Positions 1 through 7,487 of a stretch of DNA of 21,044 nt are shown here, one piece after another. Both the position numbers and the translations under genes were made by a program. The stretch spans positions 1 to 21,044 of the forward strand of contig DLRY01000096.1 in NCBI GenBank assembly GCA_002500665.1, read 5' to 3'. The notes below the pieces were generated by a model. The model worked only from the letters and a program-made list of their open reading frames with translations. It was not told the DNA's origin and made no database searches. The first letter of the stretch is position 1, and every line of letters begins with the position of its first letter. This DNA comes from Opitutia bacterium UBA7876 (GTDB taxonomy: Bacteria; Verrucomicrobiota; Verrucomicrobiia; Opitutales; Seribacteraceae).

Positions 1-111
1 AACGGCAGAAGCGCTCAACTGACCACGGATCTGCCCTCCTTTTGGGATGGTTCCTATCCGGCGATAAGGAAAGAACTAGCCGGCAGGTACCCTAAGCATG
101 AATGGAAATGA
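1..111 (+). CDS. hrpB: ATP-dependent helicase HrpB, C-terminal tail (partial)
   Basis: Frame 1 is open from the first base to a TGA at 109-111 and encodes 36 residues. The tail reads LTTDLPSFWDGSYPAIRKEL followed by AGRYPKHEWK. This matches the conserved C-terminus of HrpB-type DEAH-box helicases, where a 'T-DL--FW---Y--V---L-GRYPKH-W' block closes the protein. The helicase core lies upstream of the window, so nothing can be said about its ATPase motifs. The stop overlaps the start region of the next gene: the ATG at 108 and the TGA at 109 form an ATGA junction, which suggests translational coupling. The family call rests on a short but distinctive tail. HrpB itself is a broadly conserved helicase of poorly defined cellular role. 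Confidence 0.72.
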   Translation, partial: NGRSAQLTTDLPSFWDGSYPAIRKELAGRYPKHEWK

Positions 112-557
112 AGGTGTTAAGACTTCTCTACTTTTGGGAACGAATTTTGTGGTCTTTGGGGAAATCCCCCGACTGGACACGCAGCGATCGGGCCATAAGG
201 GGAAGGTACGGGGAATGGCTAGGGCGAAGAACCCTCCGCCGCAAAGGATATCGCCAAATGTCCAGGAACTGGAGGAGCAAATCGGACCGCAGGCAGGAAA
301 TCGACTTGATCTGCTCCAAGGCTGACCTTCTTGTTTTCGTCGAGATCAGAGCCCGCTCCAGAAATTCCTTAGTTGGAGGCTATCATTCAGTAAACGGCCG
401 CAAGCGCCGTGCCCTGAAACGATCCTTTAGGTCCTATTTGGTTGAGAGTCGCAGTCAGGCGAGTAACTTTCGCTTCGACGTCGTGGAGATCGATTTGCCT
501 CGAAGCGTCGGAGAAGAACCCGTCGTTTTTCACCATGAAAATATTGCCATTTTCTAG
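102..557 (+). CDS. yraN: YraN/UPF0102 family endonuclease-like protein
   Basis: A 151-residue protein of the UPF0102 (YraN) family, which has a predicted restriction-endonuclease-like fold and no firmly established role. The visible family blocks are GRYGEWLGRRTLRRKGY (residues 34-50), NWR (56-58), EIDLI (66-70), LVFVEIRARS (77-86) and RFDVVEI (124-130). The putative nuclease carboxylates are E38, E66/D68 and E81. The Lys usually found in the EVK motif is Arg here (EIR). The N-terminus carries about 30 residues before the first conserved Gly. The start could be the ATG at 102 or at 108; the latter overlaps the upstream stop as ATGA. There is no good Shine-Dalgarno for either. It lies 32 bp before zwf and probably shares a transcript with hrpB. 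Confidence 0.8.
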   Translation: MEMKVLRLLYFWERILWSLGKSPDWTRSDRAIRGRYGEWLGRRTLRRKGYRQMSRNWRSKSDRRQEIDLICSKADLLVFVEIRARSRNSLVGGYHSVNGRKRRALKRSFRSYLVESRSQASNFRFDVVEIDLPRSVGEEPVVFHHENIAIF

Positions 558-589
558 CAGCTGATCCATGATGACTGGTTTTGAGCAGA

Positions 590-2134
590 ATGAGCAATCA
601 AACGCACGCGACCTCGACTGACGCACCCCGTGAGACTCCTCCCACGATCATCGTAATCTTCGGGGCTTCCGGCGACTTGACGGCAAGAAAACTAGCCCCC
701 GCCATTTTCAATCTCTCCAAAGATGATCTTTTGCCCGAATCGTGCTACCTGATTGGTTACGGTCGCTCTTCCATGAGCGATGAGGCCTTTCGGGACTACC
801 TCCGGGAATCCCTTGCCTCTCATTCCAGGAGACCCATTGAGGAAGCTACCTGGGATGCCCTTGCCCCTAACATTTCCTTCCACGCCGGTGGCTACGATGA
901 ATTGGATAGCTACAAAGAGCTGGATACCAAGATCACCGCGATCGAGGAAAGCTTGGGCAGCTATGCCCAATGTCTTTTCTACGTTTCGACGCCTCCCGGC
1001 GTCTTCATGCCGATTCTCGAGAACCTCGGGACAAGCGGACTAGCAAAAAGGCACAAGGGACAGGCAACGGCATCCAAGGTAATCATTGAGAAACCCTTCG
1101 GGAGGGACCTGCAGAGCGCCCACGAACTCAACGGAGTCATTAATCGCAGGTTTGAGGAATCTCAAGTCTTTCGCATCGACCATTATCTTGGCAAGGAAAC
1201 GGTGCAGAGTCTCCTGGTACAGAGATTCGCCAACTCCATTTTCGAGCCGGTCTGGAACCGAAACTACGTATCCAGCGTCCAAATAACCGTTTCCGAAAAC
1301 TTGGGCGTTGGCTCAAGGGGCGGGTATTACGACCGTAGCGGAGCCTTGCGCGACATGATCCAGAATCACGTTATGCAGTTATTGGCCCTTACGGCCATGG
1401 AACCCCCTTCGTCGCTTGATCCGGAGGCGATCAGGGATGAGAAGGTAAAGGCCCTGCAGGCTTTGAAGCCGGTTGCATTCACAGGTGATGACCCCGAGGT
1501 CGTTCGGGGCGTTTATACGGAAGGGTTGGTTGATGGGCAGAGGGCCGACGGCTATCTTGAAGAGGAAGCTATCCCGCAGAGTTCGAGCACCGAAACTTAT
1601 GCGGCCCTACGCTTGTCCCTTGATAACTGGAGATGGAAAGGCGTACCCTTTTATATTCGTTCCGGCAAGAGACTTGCCATGAAGGCCAGTGAAATCGTGG
1701 TGCAGTTCAGCAGGCCTCCCGCCATTCTTTTTGGTGAGGGCCAGCGTTTTAAGGTGGAGCCCAACCTTCTCGTAATCAGGATTCAGCCCAACGAGGGCAT
1801 CACGCTGTACCTCAACTCAAAAGTTCCTGGCCTCGAAACAAAACTTCAGCCCATCAAGCTTGCCTTCGGTTACGAAACGACCTTCGGATCAAATACCCCG
1901 GAGGCATACGAGAGGCTGATTCTGGATGCGCTCAATGGTGATGGAACCTTGTTCATCCGGGGAGATGAAGCCGAGACTTCCTGGAGCCTTTTGAGTCCGG
2001 TCCTGGAGTTTTGGGAGGCGCAGGGGAAAAATGGCCTGGAATCTTATTCAGCGGGCACCTGGGGCCCTCTTGCGGCCGATAAACTATTGCTAAAGGGGGG
2101 CCACGAATGGCTTACTGGAAAGGAGTATCAATAA
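590..2134 (+). CDS. zwf: Glucose-6-phosphate 1-dehydrogenase
   Basis: Oxidises glucose 6-phosphate to 6-phosphogluconolactone with reduction of NADP+ (or NAD+), the entry step of the oxidative pentose-phosphate and Entner-Doudoroff routes, in the cytoplasm. The Rossmann fingerprint GASGDLTARKL sits at residues 25-35 and the substrate-binding/catalytic signature RIDHYLGKE at about 195-203, with the catalytic His in the middle. The EKPFG block at about 167 and the C-terminal domain are intact. At 514 residues it has normal family length. The ATG at 590 is preferred; a TTG at 581 would add three residues, and neither has a clear ribosome-binding site. The stop TAA overlaps the msrA start (TAATG). 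The companion genes pgl and gnd are not in the window. Confidence 0.96.
   Translation: MSNQTHATSTDAPRETPPTIIVIFGASGDLTARKLAPAIFNLSKDDLLPESCYLIGYGRSSMSDEAFRDYLRESLASHSRRPIEEATWDALAPNISFHAGGYDELDSYKELDTKITAIEESLGSYAQCLFYVSTPPGVFMPILENLGTSGLAKRHKGQATASKVIIEKPFGRDLQSAHELNGVINRRFEESQVFRIDHYLGKETVQSLLVQRFANSIFEPVWNRNYVSSVQITVSENLGVGSRGGYYDRSGALRDMIQNHVMQLLALTAMEPPSSLDPEAIRDEKVKALQALKPVAFTGDDPEVVRGVYTEGLVDGQRADGYLEEEAIPQSSSTETYAALRLSLDNWRWKGVPFYIRSGKRLAMKASEIVVQFSRPPAILFGEGQRFKVEPNLLVIRIQPNEGITLYLNSKVPGLETKLQPIKLAFGYETTFGSNTPEAYERLILDALNGDGTLFIRGDEAETSWSLLSPVLEFWEAQGKNGLESYSAGTWGPLAADKLLLKGGHEWLTGKEYQ
2121..2125 (+). promoter_or_regulatory. Shine-Dalgarno that fixes the msrA start
   Basis: AGGAG lies inside the last codons of zwf, 8 nt before the ATG at 2134. 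It is one of only two strong Shine-Dalgarno sequences seen in the window. It decides the msrA start against an earlier in-frame ATG at 2107, which would put nine extra residues before a clean lipoprotein signal peptide. Confidence 0.75.
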
Positions 2135-2829
2135 TGAAAGTAAAAACGTTGATTGGGGTTTGCTTCTTGTTTTCCCTGTGCCTGAACGGGTGCAAGGAGG
2201 ATCGCGTCAAGGGCGTCGCAGATTATGAACCCGATGAGCGAAGGCTTGACCCTTCCGCCAAAACCGAGGATGTAGAAGCGATGACCATCAAGGACAAGGA
2301 CAAGGCAGCGCGAGGCGCTGGGGAAGAGCAGGTGGCGATTATCGGTGGAGGATGCTTTTGGTGCACGGAAGCAGTCTTTGAGAGGATCAAGGGAGTTCGC
2401 AACGTCGTCTCCGGGTATGCGGGAGGGGCGACGATGAATCCTACCTACAAGGAAATTTGTACCGGGACGACTGGGCATGCCGAGGTCATCAGGATCACCT
2501 TCGATTCCTCCGTGATAACTTTCCCGGAGATCCTGTCGATTTTCGGCGAATGCCATGATCCCACCACCCTAAACAGGCAAGGGGCCGACGTCGGTACTCA
2601 GTATCGCTCCACGATCATGTTCCTGAGCAAGGAACAGAAGAAGCAAGCGATCGATTGGAAGAAAAAGCTTACTGAAAAGTATATCGATCCCGTCGTTACG
2701 GAAATCGTCAAGGCTCCCGTTTTTTATCCGGCCGAGGAATACCACCAGGATTTCTACAGGAGAAACCCCGACCAAGGCTATTGTTCAGTGGTCATAAGGC
2801 CCAAGCTCAAGAAGCTTAAGCTCGAGTAG
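2134..2829 (+). CDS. msrA: Peptide-methionine (S)-S-oxide reductase MsrA, lipoprotein form
   Basis: Reduces methionine-S-sulfoxide in oxidised proteins. The protein has 231 residues: a lipoprotein-like signal peptide with a hydrophobic stretch at 5-17 and lipobox LNGC (Cys20), a charged linker at about 21-65, and then the MsrA domain. Within the domain are GCFWC (73-77, catalytic Cys74), YAGG, TGHAEVI, HDPTT and the C-terminal EEYHQDFYRRNPDQGYC block, whose Cys is a candidate resolving residue. The lipobox has Asn at -2, which is tolerated but not ideal. If it is lipidated, the enzyme repairs envelope proteins and needs an extracytoplasmic electron donor; none is encoded here. The gene overlaps zwf by one base (TAATG) and is very probably co-translated with it. 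Confidence 0.94.
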   Translation: MKVKTLIGVCFLFSLCLNGCKEDRVKGVADYEPDERRLDPSAKTEDVEAMTIKDKDKAARGAGEEQVAIIGGGCFWCTEAVFERIKGVRNVVSGYAGGATMNPTYKEICTGTTGHAEVIRITFDSSVITFPEILSIFGECHDPTTLNRQGADVGTQYRSTIMFLSKEQKKQAIDWKKKLTEKYIDPVVTEIVKAPVFYPAEEYHQDFYRRNPDQGYCSVVIRPKLKKLKLE

Positions 2830-2862
2830 CGAGCGCCGATGCCCGCTCTCCCCCTGTTCGAT

Positions 2863-2898
2863 GCAATTTCGCCTGGGGCTGCCTCCAGTTCGAATTGC
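2863..2898. other. Two-segment imperfect hairpin downstream of msrA
   Basis: GCAATT (2863-2868) pairs with AATTGC (2893-2898). Inside it CTGGGG (2873-2878) pairs with CTCCAG (2883-2888) with one G-T wobble, around a CTGC loop. The two segments are separated by a symmetric 4x4 internal loop. The next T-run (around 2911-2918) is about 12 nt away, too far for a standard intrinsic terminator, so this may be a 3'-end stabilising structure. Confidence 0.4.
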
Positions 2899-2944
2899 AA
2901 CGAGGGATGTTGTTTTTTGGTGGGTTTCCTAAGTTAAAACAAAT

Positions 2945-2972
2945 AAAACCGATGGATTGATTCATCGGTTTT
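2945..2972. terminator. Probable bidirectional rho-independent terminator
   Basis: A perfect 10-bp stem, AAAACCGATG / CATCGGTTTT, surrounds an 8-nt loop GATTGATT. Because the arms begin with four A and end with four T, either strand gives a GC-core hairpin followed by a U-tract. It lies 115 bp after msrA and about 200 bp before the regulator, in a position to separate the two transcripts. Confidence 0.65.
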
Positions 2973-3100
2973 GGAGTTTCGAAAAACATGTAGTATTCGG
3001 ATGTATGCACATATATGTTTATTAGTAAACGACTATCAATAATGGTATTATGAAAATTCCACTTATCGAGAAGTCGCAAATAAAATAAAAAGGAAAATAC

Positions 3101-3129
3101 TTGTTAGCGGGAAAGATTGTCCTTATAAG
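3101..3129 (+). promoter_or_regulatory. Candidate sigma-70-type promoter of the PAS-AraC regulator
   Basis: TTGTTA (3101-3106) and TATAAG (3124-3129) are separated by 17 bp. The predicted transcript would have a leader of about 35 nt before the ATG at 3171, and that leader has no Shine-Dalgarno. This is a pattern match only. A TTGACA at 3158-3163 is too close to the ATG to serve as its -35 box. Confidence 0.35.
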
Positions 3130-3170
3130 AGGTTGCATAGCAGTTTTTCTGGCAGTATTGACATAAATTT

Positions 3171-3962
3171 ATGAGTTCCGAGAAAACCGGCTCAGAAGCC
3201 AAGGTTGACCATTTGGGCGACTGGCTTGGTCGCGCGAACTGCGACCCGCTTCAGATGAGGATGCTTTTTGAAAACATCCCTGGGGTATCTTTTTTTATCA
3301 AGGACGAAAACCATCGCTTGGTTGCCGTCAACAAAGGTTTCTTGCCGAGGCTGGGTCTTGCCTCGGAAGATGAGCTTTTCGGCAAAAGCGACTTTGACCT
3401 TTTTCCTCCCCGGTTGGCCGAGCATTTTAGGCGGGACGATCGCCAAGTGATGGAAAGCAAGGAGCCCAAGCTGAACATACTTGAACTGGTCTTCAACAGG
3501 CAGGGATTGCCGGACTGGTTCCTGACCAACAAATATCCCCTGCTCGACAAGCTTGGCAACGTGGTTGGAATCATTGGTACGGTTCGTCCCTATGGAGACG
3601 GTGAATTGAAATGGGAAAGGGATGATGAAATCGGACGAGCCGTGAGCTTCATCCGCAAGAATTTCCGCAAGGAGCTGGCTATCGCCGACCTGATAAAGGT
3701 ATCGAGGCTGAACCACCGAAAGTTACACCGTGGTTTCGTCGAGCTTTTCGGCGTAGCTCCTATGCAGTTCATAACCAGGACCCGGATCGAGGCCGCCTGT
3801 GACGATCTTTTGACCACGTCCAAGAAGCTTTCGGACATAGCCAAGGAGAACGGTTTCTACGACCAGAGTTCGTTTACCCAGCATTTCCGCAGACAAATGG
3901 GAATAACCCCCTTGAAGTACCGGAAGCAGAAAGGCTTCAACTACCTGAATTATTTTATCTAG
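3171..3962 (+). CDS. PAS-domain AraC-family transcriptional regulator
   Basis: A 263-residue cytoplasmic regulator. Residues about 28-140 form a PAS/PAC-like sensor (blocks FFIKDENHRLVAVNKGF, LFGKSDFDLFP and IIGTVRPYGD). Residues about 155-252 form a double helix-turn-helix AraC/XylS DNA-binding domain ending in GFYDQSSFTQHFRRQMGITP and LKYRK. Most AraC proteins carry a cupin or other effector domain, so a PAS sensor suggests response to a small ligand, redox or a cofactor rather than a sugar; no haem or flavin residues can be assigned by eye. The gene stands alone on its strand, with a long control region upstream, and is convergent with the cassette-C gene 10 bp away. Its targets cannot be told from the sequence. 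The ATG at 3171 has no Shine-Dalgarno. Confidence 0.87.
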   Translation: MSSEKTGSEAKVDHLGDWLGRANCDPLQMRMLFENIPGVSFFIKDENHRLVAVNKGFLPRLGLASEDELFGKSDFDLFPPRLAEHFRRDDRQVMESKEPKLNILELVFNRQGLPDWFLTNKYPLLDKLGNVVGIIGTVRPYGDGELKWERDDEIGRAVSFIRKNFRKELAIADLIKVSRLNHRKLHRGFVELFGVAPMQFITRTRIEAACDDLLTTSKKLSDIAKENGFYDQSSFTQHFRRQMGITPLKYRKQKGFNYLNYFI

Positions 3963-3972
3963 GAGTTAGACG

Positions 3973-5061
3973 CTAGATTCCCGACGGCAAAACCCTGATC
4001 CTGCGCACGTAGACTTCGGAGTTGCGCTCCGCCAGCTCCCACCAGTATTCCTCGGCACTGAACCCCTCGGGAGCCTTGATGAGTCCCTGTTCATAGGCCG
4101 ATATTGCGGAGGCGCCTTCGGTGGTGAGGATTCTTACCATTACGTCGACGACCTCGGGAAAGGCATAGAGGGAGGAGTTGGGCTTGGTCCGATAGTTGAC
4201 GTTGTTGGTGGCGAGCAATTCATAGCCCGATGATGAGCTCGTGGAGGTTGCATTGACGTCCGGGAAAATTTGCCGGAGCAAACCGGTGCCCTCATCGTTC
4301 TTCTCGATCAGGTAGGCGCGGATGCCAAAGTCGATGACGTTGGCGGCAAGCGAGAAGTCCGTGGAGGGGCCGTCGACGTCGTTGAAGATGGGGTTCAAGA
4401 TATTCTTGGGGGTACGGACCCCCTCCTTTGCATTGGCTCCATAGGCACCACTTGCAGGATGCATGTCGTACCCTGCCTCGAAGGTCTCCTTGGCCGTTAC
4501 GTCGGATCGAAAGAGCTGGTATCGGGGCTTCGAAGTATCGGCGCCAGTGAGGCCATAGCGGACGATCTGGTACCCGACTGCCCGGACGCCCCCTTTATTC
4601 TCGGTAGCCGGGTCAAGCTCGGGGGCTTGGGAAAAGAAACGCAACCAGGTGCCGGCGACGCCAAACCTAGATTCGAGTAGAGAGCCTTGGTTGTTGGTTA
4701 CCAAGGTTTCATCGCTTGGTTCATCCTCCCAGTCCTCCGCCGTAATCCGAACGGAGGCTGTGGCCGGCTTGTTTTGTTCTGCTTGTACCCAAGCTCCGCT
4801 ATTGAGGGAATCCTCCAAAATGGTGGCGGCCAGCCAAACGTTGCCGTCGTTGCGGTAGACGGCGCATTGCAGGTCCTCCTGGACGCGGTCCAGGATGAAC
4901 TGGGCCGCCTGGTTGGTTTCCAGATCGCCCGAAGCTTCGGTCTGGGTCGTTACGACCTGAGAAGTAATATTTAGCAACATGGCTGCCAGCAGGGCAGTGA
5001 CCGAAACCGCCACGAGAAGCTCGAGTAGCGTGAATCCGCTGCAGTTGGTTTTGGCTTTCAT
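3973..5061 (-). CDS. Verru_Chthon cassette protein C-like pseudopilin
   Basis: A 362-residue protein with a type IV prepilin N-terminus: a short leader MKAKTNCSG, the cleavage site G9/F10, then FTLLELLVAV with Glu at mature position +5 and a hydrophobic helix to about residue 31. The N-terminus and length fit Verru_Chthon cassette protein C and resemble GspJ-type minor pseudopilins. It would be processed by a prepilin peptidase and built into a pseudopilus or pilus-like tip. The large C-terminal domain (about 50-362) is not otherwise recognised. Such proteins usually sit in tandem cassettes with proteins A, B and D; here it is isolated behind psd, while protein A lies 3.7 kb away on the other strand. 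The ATG at 5061 is preferred to a TTG at 5073. Confidence 0.8.
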   Translation of the reverse strand: MKAKTNCSGFTLLELLVAVSVTALLAAMLLNITSQVVTTQTEASGDLETNQAAQFILDRVQEDLQCAVYRNDGNVWLAATILEDSLNSGAWVQAEQNKPATASVRITAEDWEDEPSDETLVTNNQGSLLESRFGVAGTWLRFFSQAPELDPATENKGGVRAVGYQIVRYGLTGADTSKPRYQLFRSDVTAKETFEAGYDMHPASGAYGANAKEGVRTPKNILNPIFNDVDGPSTDFSLAANVIDFGIRAYLIEKNDEGTGLLRQIFPDVNATSTSSSSGYELLATNNVNYRTKPNSSLYAFPEVVDVMVRILTTEGASAISAYEQGLIKAPEGFSAEEYWWELAERNSEVYVRRIRVLPSGI

Positions 5062-5138
5062 GAGGTCAGGCAATCGGTCGGTTTGGGGTAGTCAAAGCTA
5101 GTTTTATCTTCCGGGTTTCGCAAGGAGAGAGATCAAGG

Positions 5139-6041
5139 TCATTTTGAAGGAACCGTTCCCATCTCGTCTCCTACTCGAGCGTAGAGTTCGATTCCCTTGG
5201 AGGAACATTCCAGCAGGTCGTCACAGAGGGCAACCCTGTTTTTCTCGAATAGAGTTAGGACGGAGGATCCTCCGAAGGAAAAATAACCGAACTCTTCTCC
5301 TTTCGAGACCTCTCGCGGCAGCTTTGCCGAAAGGCTTACCGAGCCGACGCAAGTTGCACCGACGAGAAATTGGGCGACCCGTCCGGTCTCCGGAGAGTCA
5401 ATGAAACTAAGGTAGCGTTTGTTTTGCCAGAAGATGGAGATGTTTTTCCTGAGGGCAATCGGATTGACCGAATACAAGGGACCATTAATCAACTTCGTCT
5501 CATTCGCCAGACCTGAGACTGGAAAATGAAACCTATGGTAGTCCACCGGGCAAAGCCGACTCATTACGATGGATCCTTGCTCGTAGGGTTGGGCAAGTTC
5601 CGCGGAACCAAAGAGGGAGGGAAGATCGAAACGTTGCCCCTTGACGAAAATGGAGGATATCAGTGACAAGTCGTGGAATCCCAAGTGCCGTCCGTCGGCC
5701 GGGAATGCAACCTTGTCCGCGCCCTCGCAAACGGGTCTCGCGCCAGCCTTGAGCTTGCGGCTGAAAAAATCATTGAAGCAGGAAAAGCTTTCCGCAGATT
5801 CGGCGAATTCCGCCTCATCGATCTCAAACTCGCGTATGAAGCCCGGAATCTTGAGCCTGCTTTCGGGATGGCTCATTTTCCTTCCGTACCATCTTGAGAA
5901 CCAGCCTCGCTTGATGGCCACCCAGAGCGGGAGAATTCCAAGCGGGTTGTCGTAGATGAACTTGAGCCATCCGGCCCCGAAAACCTTCTCGGTTTCCATT
6001 CTTCCCTCATAGCGGTGCAGGTATTGAATTTCAGCACTCAT
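5139..6041 (-). CDS. psd: Phosphatidylserine decarboxylase (GGSS-type proenzyme)
   Basis: Decarboxylates phosphatidylserine to phosphatidylethanolamine at the inner membrane. The 300-residue proenzyme carries the self-cleavage site FGGSSV; by analogy with LGST enzymes, cleavage between G258 and S259 would create the small subunit with its pyruvoyl group. The other catalytic elements are PADGR (D116) and the DYHRFH block (H169, H172). The N-terminus (YLHRYEG, then TEKVFGAGWLKFIYDNPLG) matches the longer class also found in clostridia, which supports the ATG at 6041 over an internal Met at residue 15. The gene lies 48 bp behind rpmB and 77 bp before the cassette-C gene. Its start is preceded by a pyrimidine-rich stretch with no Shine-Dalgarno. 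Phosphatidylserine synthase is not in the window. Confidence 0.95.
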   Translation of the reverse strand: MSAEIQYLHRYEGRMETEKVFGAGWLKFIYDNPLGILPLWVAIKRGWFSRWYGRKMSHPESRLKIPGFIREFEIDEAEFAESAESFSCFNDFFSRKLKAGARPVCEGADKVAFPADGRHLGFHDLSLISSIFVKGQRFDLPSLFGSAELAQPYEQGSIVMSRLCPVDYHRFHFPVSGLANETKLINGPLYSVNPIALRKNISIFWQNKRYLSFIDSPETGRVAQFLVGATCVGSVSLSAKLPREVSKGEEFGYFSFGGSSVLTLFEKNRVALCDDLLECSSKGIELYARVGDEMGTVPSK

Positions 6042-6089
6042 TGGGGAAGGGAGAAAGATCGGTAACCGCCCCCTGCGGAACCGGTACGC

Positions 6090-6320
6090 CTAGGCCTTTT
6101 CTATCTTGCCTGCCTTGATGGCCTTGGCGGACACCCACAGCCTTTTGACCTGTCCGCTCGGAAGCCTCACGCGTACGCGCTGCAGGTTGGGCCTGAACTT
6201 TCTCTTGTTTACCTTGACGAGCTGCAAGCCGATGCCTCCGGACTTTTTGCTTACGCCCTTGCGTATGATTCGTCCGCCGGTGCGGGGCCTTTTTCCAGTT
6301 ATTGCGCAGATTCTCGACAT
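6090..6320 (-). CDS. rpmB: Large ribosomal subunit protein bL28
   Basis: A 76-residue basic ribosomal protein. The N-terminus MSRICAITGKRPRTGGRI and the block VNKRKFRPNLQRVRVRLPSG are typical of bL28; the C-terminal half LWVSAKAIKAGKIEKA is complete. Only one of the two N-terminal CxxC-type zinc positions is suggested (a single Cys5), so this is probably a zinc-independent form. The start is the ATG at 6320; an upstream ATG at 6344 in the same frame would add eight residues (MIPYPLFT) that the family lacks. The leader is CT-rich without a Shine-Dalgarno. Its position between apbE and psd is not a standard ribosomal-protein context. Confidence 0.95.
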   Translation of the reverse strand: MSRICAITGKRPRTGGRIIRKGVSKKSGGIGLQLVKVNKRKFRPNLQRVRVRLPSGQVKRLWVSAKAIKAGKIEKA

Positions 6321-6345
6321 GGTGAATAGAGGGTAAGGGATCAAA

Positions 6346-6372
6346 AATGTACGAATGTATCTAGCATGACAA
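6346..6372 (-). promoter_or_regulatory. Weak candidate promoter in front of rpmB
   Basis: Read on the minus strand, TTGTCA (6372-6367) and TACATT (6351-6346) are 15 bp apart, within the only 60-bp AT-rich spacer between apbE and rpmB. The spacing is shorter than ideal, so this is tentative. A separate promoter for a ribosomal gene behind apbE would be reasonable. Confidence 0.2.
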
Positions 6373-6380
6373 GTGTAAAC

Positions 6381-7352
6381 CTACTTTCTTTTGCCTGAAT
6401 GGACGAGGGTTAGACGGGTCTTGCCATTCTTCTCTTGGAGGTAATAGGCCCTTGTCTCGGAAGAGGCGAGAAAAGAGCGTGATTTTTGCATGCCCATCAC
6501 GAGACAGGCCGAGGCAAGGGAGTCGGCTTTCATGCCGGTGGAAGCGATGACTGTTACTTGGCTGAGCGTGGTAAGGCCGAGGCCCGAGGAAGGATCGATC
6601 AGGTGGGAATAGCGTTTCCCTTCTATCCGCACGGATTGTTCCAGGTCTCCCGAGGTTGCGACGGCATTATTGGAAAGAAGAAGAACCGGAAGATCGGGGT
6701 GCTTGCGACCTCCTATGCTGATCCTCCAGCCCTCGGAGTTGCGTGGTGGGTCGCCGATCACCAGGTCGCCGCCGCAGTCCAACAGGCATCTTTCCATGCC
6801 CGCTTCCCGCAGAACCTCGAGCATCCGGTCGGCCGCATATCCCTTGGCGATTCCTCCCAAATCGAGAACCATATCAGGGACGCCAAGCCTTCCCATCCTT
6901 TCTTCGGGAAAGAGGCGCAGATGATGTGAGCCGACGCGCGAAAGGGCCGCGGCAAGCTTTCCGGCGGGGGGCATGGTCTTCCTGAAGCGGGCGATGCGCC
7001 ACAGTCGGGAAATGGGCCCGAGCGTCACGTCGAAGGAACCGTTGGTGTCGTGGTAGAGCGTCTGCCCATGGTTCAGAACCCTGAACAGATCTTCCGAAAG
7101 CTTGAACCTGACTCCCGTCCTGGAACTTTTGGAAAAGCGGCTCAACTCGCTCGAGTCCTCGTAGTCACTGAGGATGAGGTTCAGCCGGTCTGCCTCCGCA
7201 AAGGCTGCCAAGGCCCCTTTTTGGGCCTTTTCACGATCGTCATCGTCGATTGTGATTACGAACTTGGTCCCCATGCAGTCCCTCTCAAAGACTTGATAAC
7301 CAAGGCAATTGCTCAAAGGCCCGAAAAATAACAATAAGACCTGATATCTCAT
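6381..7352 (-). CDS. apbE: FAD:protein FMN transferase (ApbE family), exported
   Basis: Transfers FMN from FAD covalently to a Thr/Ser of flavoproteins such as the Rnf and Nqr subunits, outside the cytoplasmic membrane. The 323-residue protein begins with a signal-like segment (MRYQVLLLFFGPLSN). The family blocks are CMGTKF (26-31), LGPISRLWRI (111-120), DLGGIAKGYAADR (164-176), a CGGD at 193-196, SHLIDPSSG (249-257) and the Mg2+-site block KADSLASACLVMG (275-287, with D277). A Cys at 16 preceded by LSN makes a poor lipobox, so lipidation is uncertain. The start is taken at 7352 because an in-frame TTG at 7391 would place 13 polar residues before the signal peptide. No target flavoprotein or Rnf/Nqr gene is present, so its substrate is encoded elsewhere. 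Confidence 0.93.
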   Translation of the reverse strand: MRYQVLLLFFGPLSNCLGYQVFERDCMGTKFVITIDDDDREKAQKGALAAFAEADRLNLILSDYEDSSELSRFSKSSRTGVRFKLSEDLFRVLNHGQTLYHDTNGSFDVTLGPISRLWRIARFRKTMPPAGKLAAALSRVGSHHLRLFPEERMGRLGVPDMVLDLGGIAKGYAADRMLEVLREAGMERCLLDCGGDLVIGDPPRNSEGWRISIGGRKHPDLPVLLLSNNAVATSGDLEQSVRIEGKRYSHLIDPSSGLGLTTLSQVTVIASTGMKADSLASACLVMGMQKSRSFLASSETRAYYLQEKNGKTRLTLVHSGKRK

Positions 7353-7448
7353 TCTAAAAAGTGATTGTCGTACGCAATTTTTCGTTCTCAAGTAGATGGT
7401 TTCGGGATATTATGTTGTTACATCCTTAGCTACAGTAAACCAACACTC

Positions 7449-7462
7449 TTTTGAAATCAAAA
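7449..7462. promoter_or_regulatory. Palindrome in the apbE/SUMF1 divergent spacer
   Basis: TTTTGAAATCAAAA is a 6+2+6 inverted repeat. It lies about 26 bp before the better of the two rightward promoter candidates and about 97 bp from the apbE start. It could be an operator, but A/T palindromes of this size also arise by chance. Confidence 0.25.
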
Positions 7463-7487
7463 TGAGTCTAACCAGATTATAGGCATT

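Larger units (their letters stand above)
2830..3170. other. 341-bp AT-rich intergenic region between msrA and the AraC-type regulator
   Basis: No coding sequence is convincing here. The left part holds a two-part hairpin (2863-2898), the middle a perfect 10-bp A/T-flanked stem-loop (2945-2972), and the right part is strongly AT-rich with a small inverted repeat GTTTA-TTAG-TAAAC (3017-3030) and a promoter-like pair (3101-3129). It is the longest gene-free stretch of the window and probably combines the end of the zwf-msrA transcript with the control region of the regulator. Confidence 0.6.

Noticed and set aside
6049..6078. Possible hairpin CGGTAACCGC / GCGGAACCGG between rpmB and psd
   Set aside because: The stem is interrupted by mismatches and no U-tract follows on either strand, so it is not a convincing terminator.
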